Below, one piece after another: positions 1-7,766 of a stretch of 64,000 nt of DNA. The notes under the pieces were generated by a model. It searched no databases and was not told the origin of the DNA. It was given only the letters and a program-made list of their open reading frames with translations. The position numbers and the translations under genes were made by a program. Numbering within the stretch: position 1 is the first letter of the stretch; each line of letters starts with the position of its first letter. The stretch covers positions 62,001 through 126,000 of the forward strand of contig CAYXVF010000002.1 in NCBI GenBank assembly GCA_964468125.1, written 5' to 3'. Origin of the DNA: CAYXVF01 sp964468125. GTDB lineage: Bacteria > Myxococcota > XYA12-FULL-58-9 > CAYXVF01.

Positions 1-557
1 ATGCCGAGCTCTCTTGCGCGGGCGATTAGTGAGTCTTGGCCTCCAGCCGATGCCGCGGCGGCTGTCCTGGGTCCGAGGATCATCGCGACCCTTCCGGTGC
101 CGAGGAGGCGCGCGTAGCCGGAGAGCGAAGATTCGAGGGTCGTGGGCGTGACGAGAAGATTCAAGTTCTTCTTGCGCGCGCGGTTTTGCTCAACGAGGAG
201 ACCTTGGAGGTCGACGTCGACTACGATCGGGGCGATCACCGGCTTGTTGAGTTCGAGCGTGGCGACGGCGCTCGCGCTCACCGGGCCCAGGGCGATCACG
301 ATATCGACACTTCGATCGGCGAGGGCTCGTTTCAGTCGGGCGACGATGGCGCCGCGATCAAAAGGCGGCACGTTCTCCAGGTCACCGCTGAGCTCGACGT
401 CGTCGCCTGTGAGCTCCCGGGTTTCGCGTGCCAGACGCTCAACGAAGGGGTCTAGCGCATCGTTTGGGCCGTCGCGGACGAGCGCCAGGGAGACAGAACG
501 CGCATCAACGTCGGCGGCGTAGCCGACGAGCGCGAAAAAGACGAGCAGCCGCACCAT
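1..557 (-). CDS. Periplasmic substrate-binding-like protein, 3' end cut off by window edge
   Basis: An open frame on the minus strand starts with ATG at 557 and is still open at base 1, giving 185 visible codons. It begins with a hydrophobic signal peptide (MVRLLVFFALVGY) ending near DVDARS. The mature part alternates strand and helix segments, with stretches such as VDIVIALGPVSA, KPVIAPIVVD and GTGRVAMILGP that resemble the Rossmann-like lobes of periplasmic ABC substrate-binding proteins. This domain also occurs in proteins encoded next to TolC-type efflux genes. The start has a GAGGGAG ribosome site. Function is inferred from fold-like features only; the missing C-terminal part would decide it. 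Confidence 0.7.
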   Translation of the reverse strand, partial: MVRLLVFFALVGYAADVDARSVSLALVRDGPNDALDPFVERLARETRELTGDDVELSGDLENVPPFDRGAIVARLKRALADRSVDIVIALGPVSASAVATLELNKPVIAPIVVDVDLQGLLVEQNRARKKNLNLLVTPTTLESSLSGYARLLGTGRVAMILGPRTAAAASAGGQDSLIARARELG

Positions 558-807
558 AGAACACTCCCTCGCTGCCCTATGCCTCACGTGGCGGCGGCGC
601 TCAATGGTGGATCGATCACACTCGTGTCGGCCAGTCAGCGACCTTCAGCGCCTCAGAGCTGCTCGAAGATTCTCTTCACCGCGTAGGCCACGCGCGTGCA
701 GCTGCTCCTCCACCCGGAAATGGATCTCCGCAAGTACGTCTAGGTCGTTTCAGGGAGAGAAGTCGTGATCGGGATCGTTGATCCGGCTGATCGCCTTTGC
801 CCACCGA

Positions 808-945
808 CTAGGTGGTGTAACCGTCGAAATTCGCTTTGAAGTTTCCGGCGGTCAAAACCTGGATCTCTTCGGTCAGCGCTTGGTTCGACGCGCCCGCCAC
901 CACCAGCATGCTGACCACGACAATCGAGATGCGCTTCACGCTCAT
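808..945 (-). CDS. Small secreted protein, 45 aa
   Basis: ATG at 945 is preceded by a strong AAGGGGGAGAG ribosome site. The 45-residue product starts MSVKR, has a hydrophobic core (ISIVVVSMLVVAGA) and a plausible signal-peptidase site after SNQA, leaving about 20 mature residues (start LTEEIQVL). No family is recognised. The 250 bases between its stop and the gene starting at 557 hold nothing I can identify, so it may also be the 5' remnant of a longer secreted protein. The good ribosome site and signal peptide are the only support. Confidence 0.45.
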   Translation of the reverse strand: MSVKRISIVVVSMLVVAGASNQALTEEIQVLTAGNFKANFDGYTT

Positions 946-1065
946 GACTCTCCCCCTTCGTGTGCTCGATTCATGCGCACGGGCGGCCTTCGGCTCAAGG
1001 GAAACGAGTTGCCCCATCTCGGCGGGTGGTGCCATAGAGCCCCTCGGTTCCTGAGGACGTTTTTC

Positions 1066-2316
1066 ATGGCGCGAATACACATCAGCGCGAGCTCCCGCAT
1101 CACCGCCGTTTTCGCGCTCTTCGCGGGACTTGCTGTCGCGGATCGTGCCCGGGCGCAAACCCCCTACGATCCGAACCAGCCGGTGGATGTTTCGCCCACC
1201 ATCGTGAGCGCGCCACCAGCGGTCCTCTCCCAAGGCGGCGCCTATATCGGCATCGCCGAAGGGGTCGCGGGCATGAAGTTCAACCCCGCAGCACTGGGCA
1301 ACCGCTTCGCCTACTTCGGCAACGACTGGTTCGATTGGGACTGGAACATCGATTTCACGATCCTCGCACCATCGGACCTTCTCGAGGTTGATTTTTTCAA
1401 CAGCGGTCGTGAGAGTTTGAACGTCGACGGCTTCACCAATTACAACCTCGGATTCAGCGTCTACCTCGGCCGTTTCGGCTTGGGCATCAATGCCTCGAAC
1501 AGTGCGATCGACGAATGCGGACCCAATGTCACGAGCTGCGGCGGTCTGTTCAATGCTCAGGGGAACCGGACGCAGATCTCTGTGATCCGGCTCGGAGCGG
1601 GCTACGCCTTCCTGGACGGTGACCTCGTCGCCGGCGCGAGCTTCGTGGGGCCGGTCCTCCAGTTCTCGGTCAACGGCGACGACTCGGCGAGCCCGGGCAT
1701 TTCCGGGGCAGGGATCGAGCTGGGTCTGCTCTGGCGTCCCGTGCACGAGCCCTACCGAATTGGGCTCGCCTTCACCCCGGCTGTGAGCGGTCTGGTCGAC
1801 CGGAGTGAGGGAGACAGGGTCGGCGACCGGCTCCTGCCGCCGGAGCTTCAGTTGCCTTGGACACTGGGTATTGGCACGGCCTACAGTGTTGGTACGCGAC
1901 CCATGAATCTGCGGGCGAGTTTTGGCGATGAGAGCATCGAAGGCGACGACTACGAGGCCTACGAGCGTGGCCATCAACAAGTCGCACTCGACCTCGTGCT
2001 CGTCGGCGGCGCGGGCAGCGACAATACCGTGGGCCTCGACGGATGGTTCGAGCAGGAATCGCAAGCCGTGGTGCAAAAGCCTCGCCTTTCGGTTCGCGCA
2101 GGGTACCAGGGTGAGCTTTGGCGCAACCGGATGATCGTGCGCGGCGGCTTCTATGTAGAGCCTTCGCGATTCAGGGAATCCAGTGCGCGCCCCCACGTGA
2201 CCGGCGGGGTCGACTTTCGCTTGTTCAAGCTGATCTGGATGTGGCGTGCGGGACTCGCCCTCGACATCGCGCCGCAGTTCGCTCAGATTTCTTTGTCCGG
2301 CGGGTTCTGGTACTGA
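1066..2316 (+). CDS. Outer-membrane beta-barrel protein, unknown function
   Basis: The frame is open from further upstream, but ATG at 1066 puts a classical signal peptide at the N terminus (positive residues, then AVFALFAGLAVA, cleavage near RARA-QTP). The 416-residue protein then shows alternating hydrophobic/polar segments typical of transmembrane beta strands (YNLGFSVYLGRFGLGINAS, VRAGYQGELWRNRMIVRGG) and ends in SGGFWY, an aromatic C terminus as recognised by the BAM machinery. It resembles the FadL/OmpP1-like or general long barrel proteins common in Myxococcota, but no substrate can be named. It is divergent from the 45-aa protein (120-bp shared upstream region) and convergent with a broken lipoprotein gene. 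Confidence 0.8.
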   Translation: MARIHISASSRITAVFALFAGLAVADRARAQTPYDPNQPVDVSPTIVSAPPAVLSQGGAYIGIAEGVAGMKFNPAALGNRFAYFGNDWFDWDWNIDFTILAPSDLLEVDFFNSGRESLNVDGFTNYNLGFSVYLGRFGLGINASNSAIDECGPNVTSCGGLFNAQGNRTQISVIRLGAGYAFLDGDLVAGASFVGPVLQFSVNGDDSASPGISGAGIELGLLWRPVHEPYRIGLAFTPAVSGLVDRSEGDRVGDRLLPPELQLPWTLGIGTAYSVGTRPMNLRASFGDESIEGDDYEAYERGHQQVALDLVLVGGAGSDNTVGLDGWFEQESQAVVQKPRLSVRAGYQGELWRNRMIVRGGFYVEPSRFRESSARPHVTGGVDFRLFKLIWMWRAGLALDIAPQFAQISLSGGFWY

Positions 2317-2330
2317 GTGTCTCTCTCAGT
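2312..2330. terminator. Short hairpin between convergent genes
   Basis: ACTGAG (2312-2317) and CTCAGT (2325-2330) pair around a 7-base loop. The hairpin covers both stop codons of the convergent genes. The stem is only 6 bp and there is no T-tract, so a terminator role is weakly supported. Confidence 0.25.
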
Positions 2331-2660
2331 CGCAGCTTTCGGTCGCAAGATCGCACACCAACGCGCCTTCGCTCGTCGTGAGCGTGAAGGTCTCGGGGGC
2401 CTCCGGATCCAGGTCGACGCGCAGAAGATTTCCGAGCTCGGTGACGACGCCGAGGGCCGCGTGACGCTCTGACGCACCTCGGCGAACACGCCGGTTTGAT
2501 CGAGCTGGGCCGAGAAGACCCCGGCACCCACCTGCGTGTCGTAGCCGTCGAGGGTGTAGGCGGTGCCGGCGATGATGCGCCGCTTCGGATCTTGGAAGTT
2601 GCGCGCGCATCCTGCGCTGACCAGGACGCTGACGAGGGCGAGGAGAATGAGTCTATTCAT
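2326..2660 (-). pseudogene. Frameshifted small lipoprotein gene
   Basis: ATG at 2660 opens a lipoprotein-like N terminus: MNRLILLALVSVLVSAGC, with lipobox VSAGC and C18 as the likely lipidated cysteine. The frame reads sensibly to about EVRQSVT near 2460, then turns into low-complexity Ser/Pro. Coherent coding resumes in another frame (ALGVVTELGNLL ... CDLATESCD) up to the stop at 2326. The total of 335 bases is one short of a multiple of three, so a single missing base in GTCACGCGGCCCTCGG (about 2450-2470) explains it. Restored, it would be about 111 residues. Either a recent mutation or a sequencing error. Confidence 0.6.
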
Positions 2661-2757
2661 GAACGATACGCGCGCGGTTTTAGGGCTTTGACGCACTGCC
2701 CCCTTCACGGCCTCAATGGCAAAAAACGCGCGCATCACGATCGCTTCGCGCTAACGG

Positions 2758-3531
2758 TCAGCCTTCCGGGGGCCTGGCTGCGGGGATCGCCTCGGCGATG
2801 GACTCGAGCTCATTCGCGTAGAGCTCACCGCCTACCGCGGAGCCGAAGTCGAGGCGCAGGGAGCCGATGCGGCGATGGAGCGCGGCCTGCACCAAACGAA
2901 GACCTGAGAGTGATACGTGTTGGGGCTGGAGGCTGTGTTCCTGCACCTTCTCGGGGGCGCTGAAGGCCAGCCACGTCGCCCGACCGCCGAGGTCTTCTTC
3001 GTCCTCGAGGGGGTGAATCGTGCCATCTAGCGCGTCGTGCTCCACCGCGAGGAGAAGGGTCGCGCCGACGAGCGCGCGGTAGAGCGCATGGCGCGCGTCC
3101 ATCGAGCGCAGCTTGGCGAGCCTTCGCATCGCGCGACCGAGCTCCGGACTGCTCGCGCTTCGGTCCGGCTCGACGGCCACCGAATAGACAAAGCTCTGGG
3201 ACACGCCGAAGCCGTCGGCGAGGACCGTCTCCACGTCGTCCACGAGCTGCTTCGTTCGGCGACGCCACTCGAGCCCGGAAACGCCGCTCTCGAGCGCAAA
3301 CCCCGCCTCTTTCAGGCGAGTCGGCTGCACCGCGCGCGGATCGATCACAAAATCCGCCGGCACGCGAATGTCGAAGGCCTCACCGTCGCGGCTGAGGAAG
3401 ACGCGCGAGAGCCCGGCCTGGACGACGCAGCGAAAACCATCAAAACGCGCCTCGCCGAGGGCTTCGACGTGCGCACGGAGAACCGCGCGCTGCTTTCGGC
3501 GCGCATCCCATTCTTTGAGTTTTGCCCACAC
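2758..3531 (-). CDS. Hypothetical protein, possible SseB-like domain
   Basis: GTG start at 3531; 257 residues, no signal peptide or membrane segment, so probably cytoplasmic. The first 120 residues contain a short, basic start and a region rich in beta strands (FDGFRCVVQAGLSRVFLSRD). The segment around residues 140-200 (LYRALVGATLLLAVEHDALDG, then LAFSAPEKVQEHS) resembles the SseB N-terminal domain, in which a helix is followed by a strand pair and an Ala/Phe-rich TSxE-type turn. That match is by eye and weak. Its start region abuts the tandem repeat and the prepilin-like gene, which run the other way. Confidence 0.6.
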   Translation of the reverse strand: MWAKLKEWDARRKQRAVLRAHVEALGEARFDGFRCVVQAGLSRVFLSRDGEAFDIRVPADFVIDPRAVQPTRLKEAGFALESGVSGLEWRRRTKQLVDDVETVLADGFGVSQSFVYSVAVEPDRSASSPELGRAMRRLAKLRSMDARHALYRALVGATLLLAVEHDALDGTIHPLEDEEDLGGRATWLAFSAPEKVQEHSLQPQHVSLSGLRLVQAALHRRIGSLRLDFGSAVGGELYANELESIAEAIPAARPPEG

Positions 3532-3615
3532 GGCCAGAAGCTAATCGTTGCCTCGCGTTTTGCCACGTTCGCGCTCCGATCGCCGCGTGGAGGAAAGCGT
3601 GGGGGAGCGTCCCAC

Positions 3616-3675
3616 CTTGCGGAGCGCGTGCCGCTTGCGGAGCGCGTGCCGCTTGCGGAGCGCGTGCCGCTTGCG
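3616..3675. repeat. 18-bp tandem repeat, 3.3 copies
   Basis: The unit CTTGCGGAGCGCGTGCCG occurs three times without a mismatch at 3616-3633, 3634-3651 and 3652-3669, followed by a partial copy CTTGCG. It sits in the divergent intergenic region and ends 14 bases before the ATG of the prepilin-like gene. Confidence 0.95.
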
Positions 3676-3689
3676 TAGCACAGTCGCAG

Positions 3690-4235
3690 ATGAGCGCTCT
3701 CAGACAGGGCCGACGCGGAAGGCTCGGATTCACGATCATCGAGCTCGGGGTCACCATCGGCGTGATTGCGGCGCTCGTCGTCGTGGTGATCGCGATTCAG
3801 GGTTTTCAAGACAGCGCGCGCATCGGGCAGACCGTGCGTTTGGTGGAGCGCCTGCGCGAGGCGGGGCGCGACTACAGTCGGCGCTTCAACGGCGGTGCGA
3901 ACTTCAATCTCCTCACGATGGGAGCGCTGCTCGATGCCGGATACTTCGAGCGAGCACCGGCCGATCCCTGGTTCGATCCCTCGCTCCTCCCTGAAGAAGA
4001 GGGCGGCGAGGTCCGCGCCGCGATCAGCGGCTACAGCTCGGGCCCCTGCGCCGGCAATACCTGCATGGATATCGTGGTCTGCGCCGGAGGATCGTCGACG
4101 GCGCGCCAGAGTGCGGAAGACCTAGCCGAGGCCCTGGAAGACATGTGCGTTCCCGGTCTTCCGGTGGACTGCCCGCAGATCTCGGGCATGCGCTGCACCG
4201 GCGAGGCCTACGTTGTAGGGATCACGACGCGCTGA
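3690..4235 (+). CDS. Type IV prepilin-like (pseudopilin) protein
   Basis: ATG at 3690 gives 181 residues with a prepilin leader: short basic stretch RQGRRGRLG, cleavage between G and F, then FTIIELGVTIGVIAAL with Glu at mature position 5, followed by a hydrophobic helix to about residue 40. The globular part has three Cys pairs (PCAGNTC, MCVPGLPVDC, MRC) that could form disulfides. No pilus assembly genes are nearby, so it is an orphan pilin or type II secretion pseudopilin processed by a prepilin peptidase encoded elsewhere. No ribosome site is visible at 3690. The frame is open upstream through the tandem repeat, but that part is low complexity and would place the leader far from the N terminus. 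Confidence 0.85.
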   Translation: MSALRQGRRGRLGFTIIELGVTIGVIAALVVVVIAIQGFQDSARIGQTVRLVERLREAGRDYSRRFNGGANFNLLTMGALLDAGYFERAPADPWFDPSLLPEEEGGEVRAAISGYSSGPCAGNTCMDIVVCAGGSSTARQSAEDLAEALEDMCVPGLPVDCPQISGMRCTGEAYVVGITTR

Positions 4236-4286
4236 AGCGCGCCCGAGGCCTTGCCCATCCCGCCCCAAACCACTAAGCGGCGGCTC

Positions 4287-5282
4287 ATGCGATGCAATGG
4301 GTTGAGAATCTGGGGCCTCTTCCTTCTCGTCTCTTGTGGCACGGGAAGAGCCCAGCCCTCCACCGCCAATCGCGAGGAGCTCGAGAGCCCCGGGCCACGG
4401 GCGCTCGGGGACGGATTGCCAGAGCCAGAAGGCGAAGGCGACGATCCCCGTGACGCTCAGTTTGAATACGACGCCGTTCCCTCGTCCCTTTCGGTAGGAA
4501 GCCGCGCGGCCACGGATTTCTTTCAGCCCGGGCCCTACGAGGTGAGCGGAAGCAACTGGACCCTCGACCTCGAGGATTGCGAGCTCTCCTACGCGGTCTT
4601 CGAGCCCGTCGACCTCGACTCGGCCGTTTGGGTGATTCTCGGCCACGGCTTCGCTCGAACCGAGCGGCGCATGCGCGACCTCGCCGAGCACATCAGCTCC
4701 TGGGGCGTGTCCGTTGCGACGCCGCGCTATTGCTTCTCTGGACCGTTGCGCGTCGACCACGAACGCAACGCTGCGCACGCTGCAATCCTCTCGGAGGTGC
4801 TGCGTGCCCCCGGCGAGGTGACGATTCACGTGGGACAATCGGCGGGCGGTCTCTCCGCACTGCTCGCGGCGAATCTCGACCCCGCGGCGATCGCCCTACT
4901 CGGGCTCGATCTGACGGACCGAGAAGACGGGGCCCTCGAGGCGGCTCCCCGGGTGAGCGTGCCCACCCTCGGGCTCTTCGGGGAACCGGCGAGCTGCAAC
5001 GCTCGCGGCAACGGGATCCCCGTCATCGAGGCGGTAGAAGATGCGATCGTTCTGCGTGTGAGGGGGGCCACTCATTGTGATTTCGAGGCACCGACGAGCT
5101 GGCTGTGTTTCGTCTTCTGCGGCGGCGCGAGCATCGAGCGCAACTACGTGGTCCGTGCGCTCGCGGCGGCATTCGTCGTCTTCCAATCGGGCGCGGACGC
5201 GACCGGCGAAGAGTGGTTCAGGCCCGGAGGCGACGCGCTCGACTGGCTCGTGAGCGAAGGCCGCGTCGAGCTCCTCCCCTGA
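4287..5282 (+). CDS. Lipoprotein alpha/beta hydrolase
   Basis: The start at 4287 gives a lipoprotein signal (RIWGLFLLVSC, lipobox LVSC). A low-complexity acidic linker follows, then an alpha/beta-hydrolase domain from about residue 95: oxyanion loop VILGHGFARTERRM, nucleophile elbow GQSAGG (Ser in G-x-S-x-G), a strand ending SVPTLGLFGEP, and a late His in GATHCDFEAPT. The layout matches the dienelactone hydrolase/chlorophyllase-like (PET-hydrolase-like) group. There are Cys pairs (CNARG..., CDFEAPTSWLCFVFC) consistent with a secreted enzyme. The substrate cannot be deduced. An upstream in-frame ATG at 4251 would add 12 residues before the signal. Confidence 0.85.
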   Translation: MRCNGLRIWGLFLLVSCGTGRAQPSTANREELESPGPRALGDGLPEPEGEGDDPRDAQFEYDAVPSSLSVGSRAATDFFQPGPYEVSGSNWTLDLEDCELSYAVFEPVDLDSAVWVILGHGFARTERRMRDLAEHISSWGVSVATPRYCFSGPLRVDHERNAAHAAILSEVLRAPGEVTIHVGQSAGGLSALLAANLDPAAIALLGLDLTDREDGALEAAPRVSVPTLGLFGEPASCNARGNGIPVIEAVEDAIVLRVRGATHCDFEAPTSWLCFVFCGGASIERNYVVRALAAAFVVFQSGADATGEEWFRPGGDALDWLVSEGRVELLP

Positions 5283-5390
5283 GCGAGCTCTCCTTGCCGC
5301 CACGGGCGAGGGACGGGATACTCTCGGCTCAGGTCGAGATGGACTCCCGAAATGGGGTCTCGGGCTCGAGAGCTCGGGCGAGGAGAGACC

Positions 5391-5801
5391 ATGGCAGTCG
5401 AAATGAAAGCGGAGTACCGAGGCACGCTGAGCTGCGTCGTGCGCCACACGCCCTCCGGCGCGGTCGTGGAGACGGACGCGCCAACCGACAATCAGGGGCG
5501 TGGAGCAGCCTTTTCGCCGACGGATCTGCTGGGAGCTGCTTTCGCCAGCTGCGCCTTGACCACCATGGGGATCAAGGCCCCGGCGAGTGGAATCCGATTC
5601 GAATACGGCAAGGCCAAGGTGCTCAAGCACATGAGCGACGCGCCTCCCCGACGGGTCGCCGAGCTCGAGGTCGAGATCGAGCTCTCGGCGGCGCACCCGG
5701 TGGATGAGCGCGTGATCCTCGAGCAGATCGCCCACAGTTGTCCCGTCGCCCTGAGCCTGCACCCAGAAACGCGCCTCAACCTGTCTTTTCGTTATGTCTG
5801 A
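5391..5801 (+). CDS. OsmC-family peroxiredoxin-like protein
   Basis: 136 residues starting with ATG at 5391. It has the two reactive cysteines of the OsmC/Ohr family, one in LLGAAFASCALTTMG (central helix) and one in AHSCPVALSL near the C terminus, which reduce organic hydroperoxides in characterised members. Length and order of elements fit the YhfA-like branch of the family. The last 8 bases overlap the start of the decayed aminotransferase gene, suggesting the two were once co-transcribed. Confidence 0.9.
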   Translation: MAVEMKAEYRGTLSCVVRHTPSGAVVETDAPTDNQGRGAAFSPTDLLGAAFASCALTTMGIKAPASGIRFEYGKAKVLKHMSDAPPRRVAELEVEIELSAAHPVDERVILEQIAHSCPVALSLHPETRLNLSFRYV

Positions 5802-6619
5802 GACGTCGTCGACCAAGCTGACGCGGCGGCAGGTGATCGGCAGCGGTGTTGGTGCGCTCGCCGTGCCCTGGACCAGCGCCTGCGCACTTCCAAAAACGCC
5901 GGAGGGACCGAACGTGGCGGGAAGCGCTCGACGTAGACGTGTCCGCGGTCGCCTTGACCCGGGGGGCTACCGAAGCGCTGCAGGAGCTGATCGGAGGCGA
6001 CAACCGGCTCGGCCCCGGCGACGCGGTCCTCTATTGCGATCTCGACTACGGCGCCATGCAGGCCGCGATGCGTTGGTTGCAACACCGAGACATCGGAGCG
6101 CCCTTCATCGGCTTCAATCTGCACAAGTGGATCGGCGCTTCGCTCGGCGCTGGCTGCATGTACATTCGCGCCGACCGGCTCGACGCGATCGATCGCGACT
6201 ACGCGGACGACTACTTTCCGCCGGACGACATTCAGTCTCGCGTGCATACGGGCACCGTGAGCTTTGCGACCTGGAACACAATCCCAAAGGCCCTCGAGGT
6301 GCATCGTTCGATCGGCCCAGCGGCAAAGGCGGCCCGCCTCGCGTACCTGCGCACCCGCTGGGTCCGGGCGGCGGTGAAGCTCCCTGGCGTTCAGATTCTG
6401 ACTCCGGTCGACGGGTCGATGAGCGCGGCGATCACCTCGTTTCGAATCCGGGGACGACAGGCGGAGGAAATCGTGCGGACGCTGAGGGACGAGCACCGCA
6501 TTCTCACGGTCCTGCTTCGGGGGACCGCCGCTGGCAACGCGGTTCGGGTCACCCCCGCGCTCCACAACAGCGAAGAAGACGTCGACCGCCTGGTCGAGGC
6601 CTTGCGAGCCCTCGCCTGA
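5794..6619 (+). pseudogene. Remnant of a Tat-exported class V aminotransferase
   Basis: The N terminus is a Tat signal (KLTRRQVIGSGVGALAVP, twin Arg) in one frame; from about 5920 the coding sense continues in another frame. There the text matches PLP-dependent class V aminotransferases (isopenicillin-N-epimerase/cysteine-desulfurase-like): VALTRGATEALQ, then GFNLHKWIGASLGAG with the PLP-binding Lys, and C-terminal RVTPALHNSEEDVDRL. Two segments are missing: roughly 70-90 residues between the Tat signal and WREALDVD, and about 100 residues between AAMRWLQHRD and IGAPFIGFN, where the PLP-contacting Asp/His motif (DAAHxxG) should be. Without these the product cannot be an active enzyme. A frameshift plus two deletions point to gene decay. 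Confidence 0.8.
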
Positions 6620-6626
6620 AGCTGGC

Positions 6627-7220
6627 TCAGCCTCTGCCGCGCAAGCGATTCCAGGCGGTGCGGCCTCCGACCACCAGCAGCTGCGCCACGTTCGAGAACT
6701 GGGTCATGCCGAAGGTCAGGCGGCCCATGATGATCCGACCGGTAACCGCGCCGAGGGCCCGAAACTCGGTGGTCGCATCCTTCACGCTTCCATTCGCGAT
6801 CTTGCGAACGCTTCGGAGGCCGAGTCGGGCAGCCTGCACCGTGCCGAGGACGACGGTCGCCGAGGCGAGGGCAGCGAAGACTTTCGGAGCCGCGACGGCG
6901 AGTCCCACGCTCGCGATGCCCGCCGCGCTTGCGAGGAGCGGTCGCCGACGGATCGCCACCACTGTCGAGGCAAGGCCCGCCCCCACCCCCTGCTTGAAGG
7001 CGAGAAGCGGGCCGGTCTTGGGCGCCTCGCTCGCAGGCTCGGACTTCACATCCGGCGGCGGGGTTACACTCTTCGGCCCCACATAGACGCTCGTCGAGCC
7101 GTGCCCGCCGCGGCGCATCTCGATGCCGTGCGAGGAGTCCGGCGGAGAGCTGTGCTGGGCAGCCGCGCGTTCACGCCAATCGGTAGGAGCGAGGAGCTCG
7201 CGCAGGGTCGTGGCATTCAT
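6627..7220 (-). CDS. Hypothetical membrane-associated protein
   Basis: 197 residues from ATG 7220. The N-terminal 75 residues are polar and Pro/Ser-rich. Between about 80 and 130 there are two apolar Ala/Val-rich segments (LLASAAGIASVGLAVAA; VFAALASATVVLGTVQAA) that could be a membrane hairpin. The C-terminal part is amphipathic and basic, ending NRLRGRG. No family recognised. It runs convergent with the aminotransferase remnant, 7 bases apart. Confidence 0.6.
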   Translation of the reverse strand: MNATTLRELLAPTDWRERAAAQHSSPPDSSHGIEMRRGGHGSTSVYVGPKSVTPPPDVKSEPASEAPKTGPLLAFKQGVGAGLASTVVAIRRRPLLASAAGIASVGLAVAAPKVFAALASATVVLGTVQAARLGLRSVRKIANGSVKDATTEFRALGAVTGRIIMGRLTFGMTQFSNVAQLLVVGGRTAWNRLRGRG

Positions 7221-7306
7221 GGCTCGACATTATCGAGACCACCGCGGCTGCGTTTCGGCGAGGACGTCCCTTGGCCCAAAAAAAGAGCCTACTCGCGGTG
7301 GACGGT

Positions 7307-7654
7307 TTAACCGCGCGGCCGCGTCGAGGCCCGGGCACTCTGCTGCTCCCAGGCCATGGCGACCTCGCCGTCGTGGCTCGAATCGGGAATCGGTGGGGTC
7401 GTCCAGCTGCAGCGCTCGAGCATGTGAGAGGTTCGGACAAACCCGTCGGAATCTCCCACCCGAACCTTCGACCACTTTCGGCGCAGGGTGATGAGCGCGA
7501 AGGCCTCGGATTTCTTGAGGCGGGTGATTTTGCCTTTTCCTACGGGCTTCGTGCTCACGACCAGGGGCTTGCTGAGCGAGCAGATCTGCCCTGACTTTGG
7601 CTCATCGGCCGACGCGAGCGCCATCATCGCCACCATCCCCCACATTGCGATCAT
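7307..7654 (-). CDS. Secreted SH3b-like domain protein
   Basis: ATG at 7654 gives 115 residues with a signal peptide (MIAMWGMVAMMALASADE). The remainder resembles a bacterial SH3 (SH3b) fold, with the usual signature of a conserved strand and turn: ITRLKKSEAFALITLRRKWSKV, then VGDSDGFVRTSHM. The two Cys residues (GQICSL, LERCSW) could pair. SH3b domains often bind peptidoglycan or act as periplasmic adapters. A longer frame upstream exists but overlaps the divergent P-type ATPase start and lacks coding sense. Confidence 0.65.
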   Translation of the reverse strand: MIAMWGMVAMMALASADEPKSGQICSLSKPLVVSTKPVGKGKITRLKKSEAFALITLRRKWSKVRVGDSDGFVRTSHMLERCSWTTPPIPDSSHDGEVAMAWEQQSARASTRPRG

Positions 7655-7766
7655 GTTCCTGATTCTAGCCGAGATGCGCCCGATTCTCGATGCTTGATCC
7701 AAGTCTTTGCGCGATGAGACGGTGGAGCTTTGCTCGGTGACGCGCTCGCGATATGCGCAGAAATCG

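Noticed and set aside
558..807. Possible gene or tRNA in the gap near the left edge
   Set aside because: Frames are short and none has a start with ribosome site; no cloverleaf could be drawn.
946..2196. Minus-strand frame of about 415 residues opposite the barrel gene
   Set aside because: Composition is that of a shadow frame (Arg/Ala/Val rich without fold or signal). Only its last 45 codons (808-945) have a ribosome site and signal peptide and are reported separately.
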